Part shown: in pieces, positions 25,109 through 33,739 of the stretch
How the letters are laid out: every line of letters begins with the position of its first letter
How positions within the stretch are numbered: the stretch's first letter is position 1
Assembly: GCF_900099835.1 (NCBI RefSeq)
Contig: NZ_FNKP01000002.1
Location: forward strand, 372,001 to 436,000
Reading direction: 5' to 3'
Origin: Paraburkholderia fungorum
GTDB lineage: Bacteria; Pseudomonadota; Gammaproteobacteria; Burkholderiales; Burkholderiaceae
DNA length: 64,000 nucleotides
Made by a program: the position numbers and the translations under genes
The notes under the pieces: generated by a model
Database searches by the model: none
Told to the model about the DNA's origin: nothing
Seen by the model: the letters and a program-made list of their open reading frames with translations, nothing else

Positions 25109-25627
25109 ATGCAGAAAACCCGGACCGCGCGCGCTGTGCTGAACATGGCGAAGCTTGCGCTGTTGCTGTGCGTGGCGGCGGATCACGTATCGGCGGAACC
25201 CGCGAAATCTCCGCCGTCGCCGATCTATGGCGTGACGATTCCCGACGGCTACCGGAAGTGGCAAATGATCGCCCCGGCCGAAGAAGCGGCGCCGCTCGAC
25301 GAGTTGCGCGTCGTGCTCGGAAACCCCGCTGCGATCAAGGCCATCGAGAACTCGACGTTGCCGTACCCGGACGGGACCATTCTGGTCAAGCTCGCGTACA
25401 AGCGGAAGCAGTCGCCGGAATTCGAAACGGCGACGGTGCCAGGGCAGGCCACCACCGTGCAGATCATGGTGAAAGACTCGCGCCGTTATGCATCGACGGG
25501 AGGGTGGGGCTTCGGGCGCTTCGTCAACGGGCAGCCTGCGGACCTCGCGCAGCATCAAACGTGCTTTGCGTGCCATGCCGCGCGTGTGAAAGATCGCGAC
25601 TACGTGTTCACGCGGTTTGCGCCGTAA
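25109..25627 (+). CDS. Cytochrome P460 family protein
   Basis: 172 aa. A signal peptide ends near residue 29 (LLCVAADHVSAEP), so the protein is periplasmic. The only heme site is CFACH at Cys152, Cys155 and His156. The fold-typical parts are YRKWQMIAP near the start, ILVKLAYKRK in the middle and GGWGFGRFVNG before the heme site. P460 cytochromes use a heme with a lysine crosslink and act in hydroxylamine or NO chemistry. An AGAGGA ribosome site precedes the ATG. It follows a hydrolase gene in the same direction, and a strong terminator follows. Its role with the hydrolase is unknown. Confidence 0.8.
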   Translation: MQKTRTARAVLNMAKLALLLCVAADHVSAEPAKSPPSPIYGVTIPDGYRKWQMIAPAEEAAPLDELRVVLGNPAAIKAIENSTLPYPDGTILVKLAYKRKQSPEFETATVPGQATTVQIMVKDSRRYASTGGWGFGRFVNGQPADLAQHQTCFACHAARVKDRDYVFTRFAP

Positions 25628-25658
25628 CGTTTTGACGGCAAGCGGATAGTCGATAAAA

Positions 25659-25699
25659 AACGGGCTGCAGCGATAGAGACAATCGCTGCGGCCCGTTTT
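25659..25699 (+). terminator. Rho-independent terminator after cytochrome P460
   Basis: AACGGGC(T)GCAGCGAT pairs with ATCGCTGC(G)GCCCGTT across a 7-nt loop and ends in TTTT. It lies about 30 bp after the stop. Confidence 0.75.
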
Positions 25700-25833
25700 A
25701 ACTTTGGCGTGCCGGTGCAATGTTTTGTGTACCACGACAGAGCAGATACATTGGGACACATACGCCTCGCCATACCGCGCTATAAAGCAGTCATCGATTC
25801 ATCACATACGTCGCTGCGGTTATTGGAGATCTC

Positions 25834-26205
25834 ATGAACACCACTCTGCTGAAAGGGTCCTGCCATTGCGGCGCGGTCAGATTCGAAGTCGATACGCCGG
25901 TGGTGCCCGCCGGCCGCTGCAATTGCAGCCTGTGCCGCCGCAAGGGCGCGCTGATGACGCCGCTGTTTCCCGCGAATCAGTTGAAGATCCTGCAAGGCGA
26001 GGACGACCTGACGCTGTACCAGTTCAACACGCGCGTGGCGAAGCACTATTTCTGCAGGCACTGCGGCATTTACCCGTTTCATCAGACGCGCAAGGACCCG
26101 CTGCAGTGGCGCGTCAATATCGGTTGCCTCGAAGGGATCGATCCGTATACGCTGGATGCTTCCGTTGCCGATGGCGCCAGCCTGTCCGTTCTGGAGGACG
26201 CATGA
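25834..26205 (+). CDS. GFA family (CENP-V-like) zinc protein
   Basis: 123 aa. The zinc cysteines are in the usual spacing: GSCHCGAVRFEV, RCNCSLCRRKG, FCRHCGIYPFH. This is the GFA/CENP-V-like family, named from glutathione-dependent formaldehyde-activating enzyme. Most members have no proven activity. The length is normal. Its stop overlaps the next small gene by 4 nt. Confidence 0.85.
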   Translation: MNTTLLKGSCHCGAVRFEVDTPVVPAGRCNCSLCRRKGALMTPLFPANQLKILQGEDDLTLYQFNTRVAKHYFCRHCGIYPFHQTRKDPLQWRVNIGCLEGIDPYTLDASVADGASLSVLEDA

Positions 26206-26324
26206 AGCGGCTACTGGCAATCATCGCGTTCGTCGCGGGCGGGGTGGCGGCGGAAATGGCGCATCCGGTGAATTGTTCGCTGCTCAACGCGAGCCGGGTG
26301 CAGGTGAAACGTCACAAGAGATGA
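26202..26324 (+). CDS. 40-aa exported peptide, unknown
   Basis: ATG at 26202 overlaps the GFA stop (ATGA). The peptide is MKRLLAIIAFVAGGVAAEMA followed by 20 polar residues ending VQVKRHKR. It looks like a signal peptide with a short, basic mature part or a small membrane peptide. A GGAGGA site before the ATG favours translation. Function unknown. Confidence 0.5.
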   Translation: MKRLLAIIAFVAGGVAAEMAHPVNCSLLNASRVQVKRHKR

Positions 26325-26331
26325 TGCATTG

Positions 26332-27072
26332 ATGGACACGACCGACCACGTACTGATCGTCGACGACGATCGCGGCATTCGCGAGCTGATCGCCGGCTAC
26401 CTCGAGAAAAACGGCATGCGCGTGTCGCTCGCCGCCAACGGGCGGCAGATGCACGCCGTGCTGGAGCACGGCGCGCCCGACCTGATCGTGCTCGATCTGA
26501 TGATGCCGGGTGAAGACGGTCTGGTGCTGTGCCGTGAACTGCGGGCGAGCAAGTTCCGCACGGTGCCGGTGCTGATGCTGACCGCGCGCAACGAGGAAGC
26601 CGACCGCATTCTCGGTCTGGAAATGGGCGCCGACGACTATCTGCCCAAGCCGTTCGCGGTGCGCGAGCTGCTCGCGCGCATTCGTGCGGTGCTGCGTCGC
26701 GCGCGCATGCTGCCGCCCGGCATGCAGGTGCAGGAATCGGCGCAGATCCTCGAATTCGGCGACTGGAAACTCGACACCACCGCGCGCCATCTGCTCGATT
26801 CGGACGGCACGATGGTCGCGCTGAGCGGCGCCGAATACCGGCTGCTGCGCGTGTTTCTCGATCATCCGCAGCGGGTGCTGACGCGCGACCAGTTGCTCAA
26901 TCTGACGCAGGGCCGTCAGGCCGATCAGTTCGACCGTTCGATCGATCTGATGGTGAGCCGCCTGCGTCAGCGCCTGCGCGACGTCGCGCGTGAACCGCGT
27001 TACATCAAGACGCTGCGCAGCGAAGGCTATGTGTTTTCCGCCGCCGTTAACGCGATCGGAGACGCTCAATGA
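26332..27072 (+). CDS. OmpR-family response regulator
   Basis: 246 aa. The receiver domain shows the acidic pocket (VDDDRG), the phosphoacceptor Asp in IVLDLMMPGEDG, Thr in LTARNE and Lys in YLPKPFA. The winged-helix output domain is ALSGAEYRLLRVFLDHPQRVLTRDQLL through RLRDVAREPRYIKTLRSEGYVF. ATG 26332 was chosen; the listed open frame begins one codon earlier at a TTG. Its stop overlaps the histidine kinase gene by 4 nt, so the two form a cognate pair. The signal and regulon are unknown. The short gap to the small exported peptide suggests linked transcription. Confidence 0.9.
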   Translation: MDTTDHVLIVDDDRGIRELIAGYLEKNGMRVSLAANGRQMHAVLEHGAPDLIVLDLMMPGEDGLVLCRELRASKFRTVPVLMLTARNEEADRILGLEMGADDYLPKPFAVRELLARIRAVLRRARMLPPGMQVQESAQILEFGDWKLDTTARHLLDSDGTMVALSGAEYRLLRVFLDHPQRVLTRDQLLNLTQGRQADQFDRSIDLMVSRLRQRLRDVAREPRYIKTLRSEGYVFSAAVNAIGDAQ

Positions 27073-28388
27073 GTTTGCGCGCATGGTTGCATTGGCCGCG
27101 CACGCTGTTCGCCAGGTTGACGGTGATTCTGTTCATTGGTCTTGCGTCGGCGCAGGCTCTGTCGTTCTGGCTCACGATGACCGAGCGCGACCAGACCATG
27201 ACCAATGTGATGATGGGTTACATCGAGCGCGAGGTGGCCAGTTCGGTCGCGCTGCTCGACCACCTGCCGCCCGACCAGCGCGCGCAATGGTTGCCGCGTC
27301 TCGCGCGGCGCAGCTACGAATTCATTCTCGGACCGGGCATCACCGGCGGTCCGATCGACGCGCATCTGTCCGAGCGGGTCGCCCAATCCATCTCCGAGGG
27401 TATCGGCACGAACTATCCGCTGACCGTGAATGCGGTGCCCGGCGACAACGAACGGCTCCAGGTGCATCTGAAATTGTCCGACGGCACGCCGTTGACGATC
27501 GATCTGCGGCCCATGTCGAGCGCGCCGCTGTCGCGCTGGCTGCTGCTGGTGATGTTCCTGCAACTGGTGCTGCTGGTCGCGTGCTGCTGGGTGGCGGTGC
27601 GGGTCGCCACGCGTCCGCTGAACGACCTGGCGGTGGCCGCGGATACGCTCGGCCCCGATCTGAAAGCGGTTCGCCTGTCCGAAGACGGGCCGTCGGAAGT
27701 GGCCCGCGCGGCCAGGGCGTTCAACGCAATGCAGGATCGCATCGCGACGTACATGACCGAGCGCATGCAGATTCTCGCGGCGATTTCGCACGATCTGCAA
27801 ACGCCGATCACGCGCATGCGCCTGCGCGTCGACGTGATGGACGGCGAATCGGAAGGCGCGAAACTGCGCCAGGATTTGCAGGAAATGGAAGCACTGGTCA
27901 AGGAAGGCGTGACGTACGCGCGCACGCTGCACGGCGCGACGGAGTTGCCGCGCCGCATCGATCCCGACGCGCTGTTCGACAGCCTGGTGTGCGATTACGT
28001 CGACGCGGATCAGGCCGTATCGCTGCAAGGGCGCTTCGGTATGCCGCTGATGACGCGTCCGCAGGCGTTGCGCCGCATCGTCGGCAATCTGGTGGATAAC
28101 GCGCTGAAATTCAGCGGCGCGGCGGAGATCAACGTCGCGGCCGTGCATGACGGGCAAGCAACAATCTCGGTGTTCGATCGCGGTCCAGGCATACCGGACG
28201 AATCGCTGGAAACGGTATTTCAGCCTTTTTTCAGGCTCGAAGGATCGCGTAATCGCAATACGGGCGGCACCGGCCTCGGCCTCGCCATCGCACGGCAACT
28301 CGCGCTGGCGATGGACGCGACGCTGTCGCTGCATAACCGCGTGGGCGGCGGGCTGGAGGCGAGACTGACGCTAAGGAATCTTGGCTAG
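27069..28388 (+). CDS. Sensor histidine kinase, EnvZ-like
   Basis: 439 aa. Helix 1 lies near residues 14-34 (LFARLTVILFIGLASAQALSF) and helix 2 near 155-180 (WLLLVMFLQLVLLVACCWVAVRV), framing a periplasmic sensor loop of about 120 residues. A HAMP-like linker follows (ATRPLNDLAVAADTLG). The H-box is AAISHDLQTPITRMRLRVD, the N-box NLVDNALKF, G1 DRGPGIPDE and G2 GGTGLGLAIA. It should autophosphorylate the His in ISHDLQ and pass phosphate to the preceding regulator. The overlap with the regulator gene is 4 nt. The signal is unknown. A strong bidirectional terminator follows at 28470. Confidence 0.92.
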   Translation: MSLRAWLHWPRTLFARLTVILFIGLASAQALSFWLTMTERDQTMTNVMMGYIEREVASSVALLDHLPPDQRAQWLPRLARRSYEFILGPGITGGPIDAHLSERVAQSISEGIGTNYPLTVNAVPGDNERLQVHLKLSDGTPLTIDLRPMSSAPLSRWLLLVMFLQLVLLVACCWVAVRVATRPLNDLAVAADTLGPDLKAVRLSEDGPSEVARAARAFNAMQDRIATYMTERMQILAAISHDLQTPITRMRLRVDVMDGESEGAKLRQDLQEMEALVKEGVTYARTLHGATELPRRIDPDALFDSLVCDYVDADQAVSLQGRFGMPLMTRPQALRRIVGNLVDNALKFSGAAEINVAAVHDGQATISVFDRGPGIPDESLETVFQPFFRLEGSRNRNTGGTGLGLAIARQLALAMDATLSLHNRVGGGLEARLTLRNLG

Positions 28389-28469
28389 CGGGGGAGCCTG
28401 CATGCGATCCCGCAGCGAAGCGGCGTGCCCGCATCACGAATGCGCGTAGAAACCGGAAGCGCCAAAAAG

Positions 28470-28502
28470 AAAAGCAATCCGGCTCGCGCCAGGATTGCTT
28501 TT
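28470..28502. terminator. Bidirectional rho-independent terminator
   Basis: AAAAGCAATCC and GGATTGCTTTT form a perfect 11-bp stem with an 11-nt loop. A- and T-runs on both sides let it serve the kinase gene and the convergent siderophore operon. Confidence 0.85.
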
Positions 28503-28545
28503 CGTCACACCGGTTGTTTAACGCGTACGGCTTTCGCGCAGGCGT

Positions 28546-29370
28546 TCAATTCTTCGGCCAGCCGAACGCCTGGATCCGCGTGACCGGCTGCGCGACCGAA
28601 ACGGCTGCGCGAATCTTGCCCGGCATCGGCACGTCGACGATATGCCAGCGTCCCGTGCTCGGCAGATCGACGAAGGTCGCCACCGCGTTATCGCGTAGCG
28701 CCTGAGGCGAAACCTCGATAGACGGCCTTTTCAGCGCGTTCGACAGACTGTTGAAGCGCGCGGCCTGCACCGATTCCTCGGCGTAGCGGAAGCGGTCCTC
28801 GTGACAATCCGGTTCGGCCGACGGCCAGATGCTGGTGCGCCGGACTTCCGGGATCACGTTTTCACCGCCGGGCGCTGGCATCGTCACGCCGAGACCGAGC
28901 GCCGACGACGCAATCGCGATCACGATCCAGATGCCGCCGTACGCGATGTCGATCGTCACCGGATGACCATCTGCCGTGAGTTGCACGCTGGTCCCATCGG
29001 CGGGGCCGTCGATGAATTGCACCTCGTGCGGCGTCGTATTGAACAGGTTCGCGACGATCCACCGCAGCACCACCCGGCCGCCGACAAAACGCTTGCGCAG
29101 CGCGGAATTCGGATTCAGCCGCGCACGTTCGCGCTCGGCCTCCGACAACCACTGGTCGCCTTCCTGAATCGACACCGGCAGCCAGCCGCTTCGAAAGCGC
29201 CACAAATGCAACTCGCCGGGGCGCGGCGCCTCGACCCACGACGGGTACTGGCGCGTCATCCGGTGCGGAGAAAAGCGGATTTCGCACGGATCGAACACGA
29301 CTTCGCGCGGCCGGTCGTAATAGGCGCTGCGCGCCGGAACATCGAACTGTTGGGCTAGTTGAATGGACAT
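28546..29370 (-). CDS. PPTase-fold protein without catalytic acidic residues
   Basis: 274 aa from ATG 29370, which has a GGAGG site 10 nt before it. The sequence WLSEAERERARL...RKRFVGGRVVLRWIVANLF fits the N-terminal lobe of Sfp-type 4'-phosphopantetheinyl transferases. In the Sfp family an SHS...GIDIE segment carries metal ligands. Here the aligned segment is AYGGIWIVIAIASSALGLGVTMPAP: the D and E are replaced by T and P, so magnesium binding is lost. The later WxxKE motif is not evident. The C-terminal part (LKRPSIEVSPQALRD) still resembles the family. It is the last gene of the siderophore operon. It may be a non-catalytic scaffold or a decaying gene; I see no stop or frameshift. Confidence 0.65.
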   Translation of the reverse strand: MSIQLAQQFDVPARSAYYDRPREVVFDPCEIRFSPHRMTRQYPSWVEAPRPGELHLWRFRSGWLPVSIQEGDQWLSEAERERARLNPNSALRKRFVGGRVVLRWIVANLFNTTPHEVQFIDGPADGTSVQLTADGHPVTIDIAYGGIWIVIAIASSALGLGVTMPAPGGENVIPEVRRTSIWPSAEPDCHEDRFRYAEESVQAARFNSLSNALKRPSIEVSPQALRDNAVATFVDLPSTGRWHIVDVPMPGKIRAAVSVAQPVTRIQAFGWPKN

Positions 29371-29399
29371 GCGATCAGGTCCTCCATGCCAGTTTGGTG

Positions 29400-31907
29400 T
29401 TATCGCGCTTGCGCGTCCGACGAACTCAAGGTGCGCACGCTCAACGCGGGGTCGCGTGCAATCGACGCTTCGGAAAACGGAATCTTCAGCCAGCGCTTCA
29501 CGGCGAACTCGCGGGTGGCGTCGGCGTAATGAGGCGATGCGGGATCGTCCGATTCGGACGACGCGAGCAAGGTCTTGGCGATCACCTCGTCGCCCGCGAA
29601 CGACACGATCTGCAGGTAGGTGTCGCCGCTCGGGTTCACGTTCATCGAGTAGCCGCGCGTGTCGAACGGATGCGCCGCGCAAGCCGCGGTGAAGTAGCCG
29701 CCCGCGTCGCAGCCGCCGTACAGCGGAATGCGTTCGCCGTTGCGCTGCACGTAAAGCGCGGCGCTGCGCGGTGCGTCGATGGCGATGCCGGCCTTCTGCA
29801 ACGCGCCGATCGCATCATGTAACGTCGCGGCGAGCTTCGCGGGATCGGCGGCGATGCCTGCGGGCGTCGTCAGCGGTTTCGCGGGGTCGAACGGCACGGC
29901 ATAAAGCTGCGCTGCCGGAATCGTCTGCAGACGACGCCACCATTCGTCCCACAGCGTCGCGCCCACGGCGTCGGCGTTCGCGGTGTCGTCCCACGCGGCC
30001 AGCACGGTGCACGCGTGACGCAGTTCGTCGGCGCTAGCCCCGGTTTGATCGCCGACACCGCAGACACGATCCAGCGCCGGCTGCTTGAACAGCAGCGCCG
30101 ACATCGACCGGCTGTCGAGGGTCGCGCGACCCAGCGAGTCGGCGGTGACGCCAGCCGGATCGCTCTGCAATTGCGTGGCGATGCTGTGACCGAGACGCGT
30201 GCGCAGCGATTGCGGCGTGTTCGTCGCGCCGATCACCAGCGCGAAGCCGGTCAACGGCGCGGCCGGATTGGCGAGCCAGGAGCTGCCGTTGAAATTGCCG
30301 ACGTAATCGCGCCGCAACAGGCTGGGCATCTGCGCGACCGGCAACGCGCGGTGCTGCACCGTGCCGGGCTGATCGCGCCAGTCGCAGTCGCTGCGCGAGC
30401 CGTCGAGAACCGGCACGCCGGGCATCGACGGTGCGAGCGCCTTGCCGACCGGCGGCGTGCAGCGCTGCGCCAGTTCGTCGGGCACGTCCGGCACCGCGCC
30501 GATATCCGCGTACCACACGCGCGGATCGTGGCGGCCGATCGCCAGCGTATTCACCCACGGCACGGCGGCATTTTTCTTTTGAATGCGGATGAAATCGTCC
30601 AGCGAACTCGCCTTGTTCCATTCGAGGAAATTCTCGAACACGCGGAAGTTATCCGCGTTGATATCGCGCAGCGCGAACGCCTGCTGCGCATTCCACGCGA
30701 GCGCGGGCGACATCGCGCCGAGGTTGGCGAGCGGGCCGAAACGCGAGCGATACAGCGTGCGCGACACGGTATGCAGCGAACCGTCGGCGGCGCGCACGTC
30801 GACGTCGACCCGGGTCGGCGTCATCGCTTCCGTTTTGCCGTCGACCTGATAGCTGGTCGGCACACCCGGCGTCAGCGTGAGTTTGAACAGACCGAAGCGC
30901 TTGGCTGTCGAGACCGTGTGCGTCCACGCGACGTTGTCGTTGAAGCCCATCACGATCAGCGGGACGCCGAGGAACGACACGCCGCTGACGTTGAGCTTGC
31001 CGGGAATCGTCAGTTGCGCCTGATAGAAGCGGTCCGGGCCGCTCCAGAACCAGTGCGGATTGCCGAGCAGCAGCGTGCTGCCGTCGCGGGTCGCGTCCGC
31101 GCCGAACGCAAGTCCGTTACTGCCGATGCCCGAATGGCCGCCGATATGCGCGAGCGGCGCGTTCGACGCGAGTTGCGCCGTGCCGGTGTCGCCGTTGCGC
31201 GACGCATGGGGCGCTTGGGGTGTCTGCGGCGCCTGAGGCGCTTGAGGCGCTTGAGCCCCGGCAACCGGCGGCTGCGCCGTCGCGATTGCGGCGGCAAAAC
31301 GCGCTTCGCCGCCGGCCAGGTTGGCCGCGTAAAGACGCCGGTACACGTCGGCGCTGGTGATCTTGCCGGCCCACGGCGCAGCGCGGCATTCCGCGTGCGC
31401 AGCCGGGAATTCGCCGTGCGCGAGATCGCCGACATAGCGGTTGTAGCCCGCCACGAAACCGTCGATCAGCGTGCGCATCTCGTCGGTCTGACTCGCGCGA
31501 TAGCGCGCGACCGCAGCATCGTCGTCGACGAAACGGAAGAAGAAATCGGCGTCGAGATTGTCGGGCTGTCCGAAGGTCGATTCGGACGTCGGTCGCGCCT
31601 GCGGGCCGAAATAGCGCGAACGTTCGCCGCGATAGGTGACGAAGCCGTCGGCCATCGTGCACAGATTGTCCTGCGCCTGCACGTAGCCATAGCCGTAACC
31701 GAGGCTGCCCCAGTCGTCGGCCTTCACATGCGGAATGCCGAGCGACGTGCGGCGGATATCGACGTGATACGGTCCCGCGAGCGCGTCGGTGCCGGTGCCC
31801 GGCGCCGCGGCGCAACTCAGCAAGGCGAGGGCGGCGGGCGCGGTGGCGAGCACGCGCGCAAGACGTTTGAAAGAGCCGCAGCGGCGCAGGGAGACATTCA
31901 AAGGCAT
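29400..31907 (-). CDS. Penicillin-acylase/PvdQ-like Ntn hydrolase, siderophore maturation
   Basis: 835 aa. A lipobox ending at Cys32 (LALLSC) suggests a lipoprotein. The alpha part holds SLGIPHVKADDWGSLGYGYGYVQAQDN. The spacer ends with a QAPQAPQAPQTPQAP tract, then GHSGIGSNGLAFG. Cleavage before Ser263 would expose the N-terminal nucleophile of the beta chain. NFNGSSW supplies the oxyanion Asn. PvdQ removes the acyl tail from a pyoverdine precursor in the periplasm and can also cut AHLs; the same job on the local peptide is inferred. It is longer than PvdQ (about 760 aa) because of the linker. It sits 30 bp before the PPTase-like gene and 65 bp after the exporter. Confidence 0.85.
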   Translation of the reverse strand: MPLNVSLRRCGSFKRLARVLATAPAALALLSCAAAPGTGTDALAGPYHVDIRRTSLGIPHVKADDWGSLGYGYGYVQAQDNLCTMADGFVTYRGERSRYFGPQARPTSESTFGQPDNLDADFFFRFVDDDAAVARYRASQTDEMRTLIDGFVAGYNRYVGDLAHGEFPAAHAECRAAPWAGKITSADVYRRLYAANLAGGEARFAAAIATAQPPVAGAQAPQAPQAPQTPQAPHASRNGDTGTAQLASNAPLAHIGGHSGIGSNGLAFGADATRDGSTLLLGNPHWFWSGPDRFYQAQLTIPGKLNVSGVSFLGVPLIVMGFNDNVAWTHTVSTAKRFGLFKLTLTPGVPTSYQVDGKTEAMTPTRVDVDVRAADGSLHTVSRTLYRSRFGPLANLGAMSPALAWNAQQAFALRDINADNFRVFENFLEWNKASSLDDFIRIQKKNAAVPWVNTLAIGRHDPRVWYADIGAVPDVPDELAQRCTPPVGKALAPSMPGVPVLDGSRSDCDWRDQPGTVQHRALPVAQMPSLLRRDYVGNFNGSSWLANPAAPLTGFALVIGATNTPQSLRTRLGHSIATQLQSDPAGVTADSLGRATLDSRSMSALLFKQPALDRVCGVGDQTGASADELRHACTVLAAWDDTANADAVGATLWDEWWRRLQTIPAAQLYAVPFDPAKPLTTPAGIAADPAKLAATLHDAIGALQKAGIAIDAPRSAALYVQRNGERIPLYGGCDAGGYFTAACAAHPFDTRGYSMNVNPSGDTYLQIVSFAGDEVIAKTLLASSESDDPASPHYADATREFAVKRWLKIPFSEASIARDPALSVRTLSSSDAQAR

Positions 31908-31972
31908 AAGTTCTTCACTGACTGACGGTTAGCGGTATCAAGTGTATGACTGGTACGGGGGTTAGCCGCGCA

Positions 31973-33685
31973 TCACGACGCGCTTGCTGCAAGCGGCGAA
32001 GCAGGAGCGGCAACCGGCACGCGCACCGGCCGGACTTCTTCGACGATGAGCCCTTCTTCGAGCCGGATATAGCGGTCTGCCGCGCTGAAATAGCGGTCGT
32101 CGTGCGAAATCACGATCAGCGTCTTGCCCTGGCGTTTCAGGTCGGGAAGGATTTCCGTATAGAAGATACGACGGAAAGTCGGATCCTGATCGGCGGCCCA
32201 TTCGTCGAGCACCATCACCGGACGGCGCTCCAGATATGCATGCACGAGCGCGAGCCGTTTGCGCTGGCCGGTGGACAGATCGGTGGTCGTGAACGCGCCG
32301 TCGCGAATCGACACCTTGTGCGCGATTTCCAGACGTTCGAGGTACTTCTGCGCCTCGGCGGTCAGCTCGGCCTCGCCGGGAATCAGCGTGTCGAACAGGT
32401 AGTAGTCGGAGAACACGGCGGAGAACAACTGGCGGTAATCGTCGAGATGGTCGTCGCGCACGGGTTCGCCGTTCAGCAGCAGTTGCCCCGCATCCGGCTG
32501 ATACAGACCGAGCAGCAGTTTGATCAGCGTGGTCTTGCCGCAGCCGTTTTCGCCGACGATAAACAGCGTCTCGCCACGTTCGATTTTGAGGCTTACCGGA
32601 CCGAGTTCGAAGCCGCCCGCGCCCTGAACCGGCGTATCGCGTTCGTCCTGCGGCTTCGCGAAACGATAGTGCGCGTCGGCCAGTGCAATCGTGTCGAACA
32701 CGTCGGCGAGTGGCGTTGCCCCGCGGTGTTCGCGTGTGTCGATCAGCGACGGTTCGCGAGTCGAAAACCGCGCGGACAATTCGGCGATACGTTGAAACGC
32801 GACCTGAGCGCGGCCAATCGCCGGCAATGAACCGACGATCTCCTGGATCGGGCCTTTCATGTACAGCAGCACCAGCACGAAGCCGGTGATCACGGTCCGG
32901 TCCGTCTCCGGCGACCACGTCTGGAACGTGAGCATCAAACCGACCAGCACGAAGAACAGCAGCGAGCCAAACGCATTCGCGCTGACGAAAATATTCGCGG
33001 CCCGCACGCGCAGCGTGAAAATCGCTTCGATGGTGCCCGACAGTTCGTGCTCGTAGACGAAGTTGCGACGTTGACCGTTCAGGCGCAGTTCCTTCGCGCC
33101 GTCGGTAATCGAGCGGTAGTGCTTCTGCAAGCGATCTTCCGCTTCACGCGCAGCGCCGAAGCGGCGCAGGCCGACGCGCCGGGCCAATGTTTGCACCGCG
33201 GAACCAAGCGCGATCGCCACGAGCGCGGCGACCAGCATCAGCGGCGACAGGAAGAACAGGTAACCGAGACAGCCGACGATCGTCGCCGTCGCAATCGCGA
33301 GACTCGAGAAGATGAAAGAAAACGTGCTGATGGTGTCGATATCCTGATTCAGCGCGGTAATCAGCTTGTGCGTGCGGAATGCTTCGATCTGACCGATCGG
33401 CGCAGTCATGATCTTTTCGCAGAGGCTCTTGCGCAGCATCGCGATCACGCGCTGGCCGACGAGGTTGTTGCCGATGTCCGAGATGACTTCGCCCGCGAGC
33501 GCCAGCACGCAGAGTCCGGCGAAGCTCCAGAGCAGGGTCGGCAGCGCGGCGGCGCCGTCATGCAAGGCGCGATTCGTGACCGCCAGCAGCGCAGCGGTGG
33601 CAATACCGCTCGCGGCACCCATCGTGGTGGCGAGTACGGTGATCGGCCAGAGTCGCTTGAGCAATCTGAGCAGTTCCGCAAACAT
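31973..33685 (-). CDS. Cyclic-peptide/siderophore export ABC transporter (PvdE-like)
   Basis: 570 aa, fused six-helix membrane domain and ATPase. The transmembrane part starts MFAELLRLLKRLWPITVLATT and contains four to six helices to about residue 290. The ATPase has Walker A GENGCGKTT, Q-loop RQLFSAVFSDYYLFD, signature LSTGQRKR, Walker B VMVLDEWAADQDP and switch His ISHDDRYF. This arrangement and length match PvdE-type half-exporters that move peptide siderophores from the cytoplasm to the periplasm. It lies between the FhuB-like uptake permease and the PvdQ-like acylase, so export to the periplasm followed by tail removal is a coherent route. ATG 33685 has a GGAGAACACG site. Confidence 0.9.
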   Translation of the reverse strand: MFAELLRLLKRLWPITVLATTMGAASGIATAALLAVTNRALHDGAAALPTLLWSFAGLCVLALAGEVISDIGNNLVGQRVIAMLRKSLCEKIMTAPIGQIEAFRTHKLITALNQDIDTISTFSFIFSSLAIATATIVGCLGYLFFLSPLMLVAALVAIALGSAVQTLARRVGLRRFGAAREAEDRLQKHYRSITDGAKELRLNGQRRNFVYEHELSGTIEAIFTLRVRAANIFVSANAFGSLLFFVLVGLMLTFQTWSPETDRTVITGFVLVLLYMKGPIQEIVGSLPAIGRAQVAFQRIAELSARFSTREPSLIDTREHRGATPLADVFDTIALADAHYRFAKPQDERDTPVQGAGGFELGPVSLKIERGETLFIVGENGCGKTTLIKLLLGLYQPDAGQLLLNGEPVRDDHLDDYRQLFSAVFSDYYLFDTLIPGEAELTAEAQKYLERLEIAHKVSIRDGAFTTTDLSTGQRKRLALVHAYLERRPVMVLDEWAADQDPTFRRIFYTEILPDLKRQGKTLIVISHDDRYFSAADRYIRLEEGLIVEEVRPVRVPVAAPASPLAASAS

Positions 33686-33739
33686 CGTGTTCTCCTGGAG
33701 TGTCGAAAGTTCTAAAAGCAGATAAGACGCTGAGGCGGC

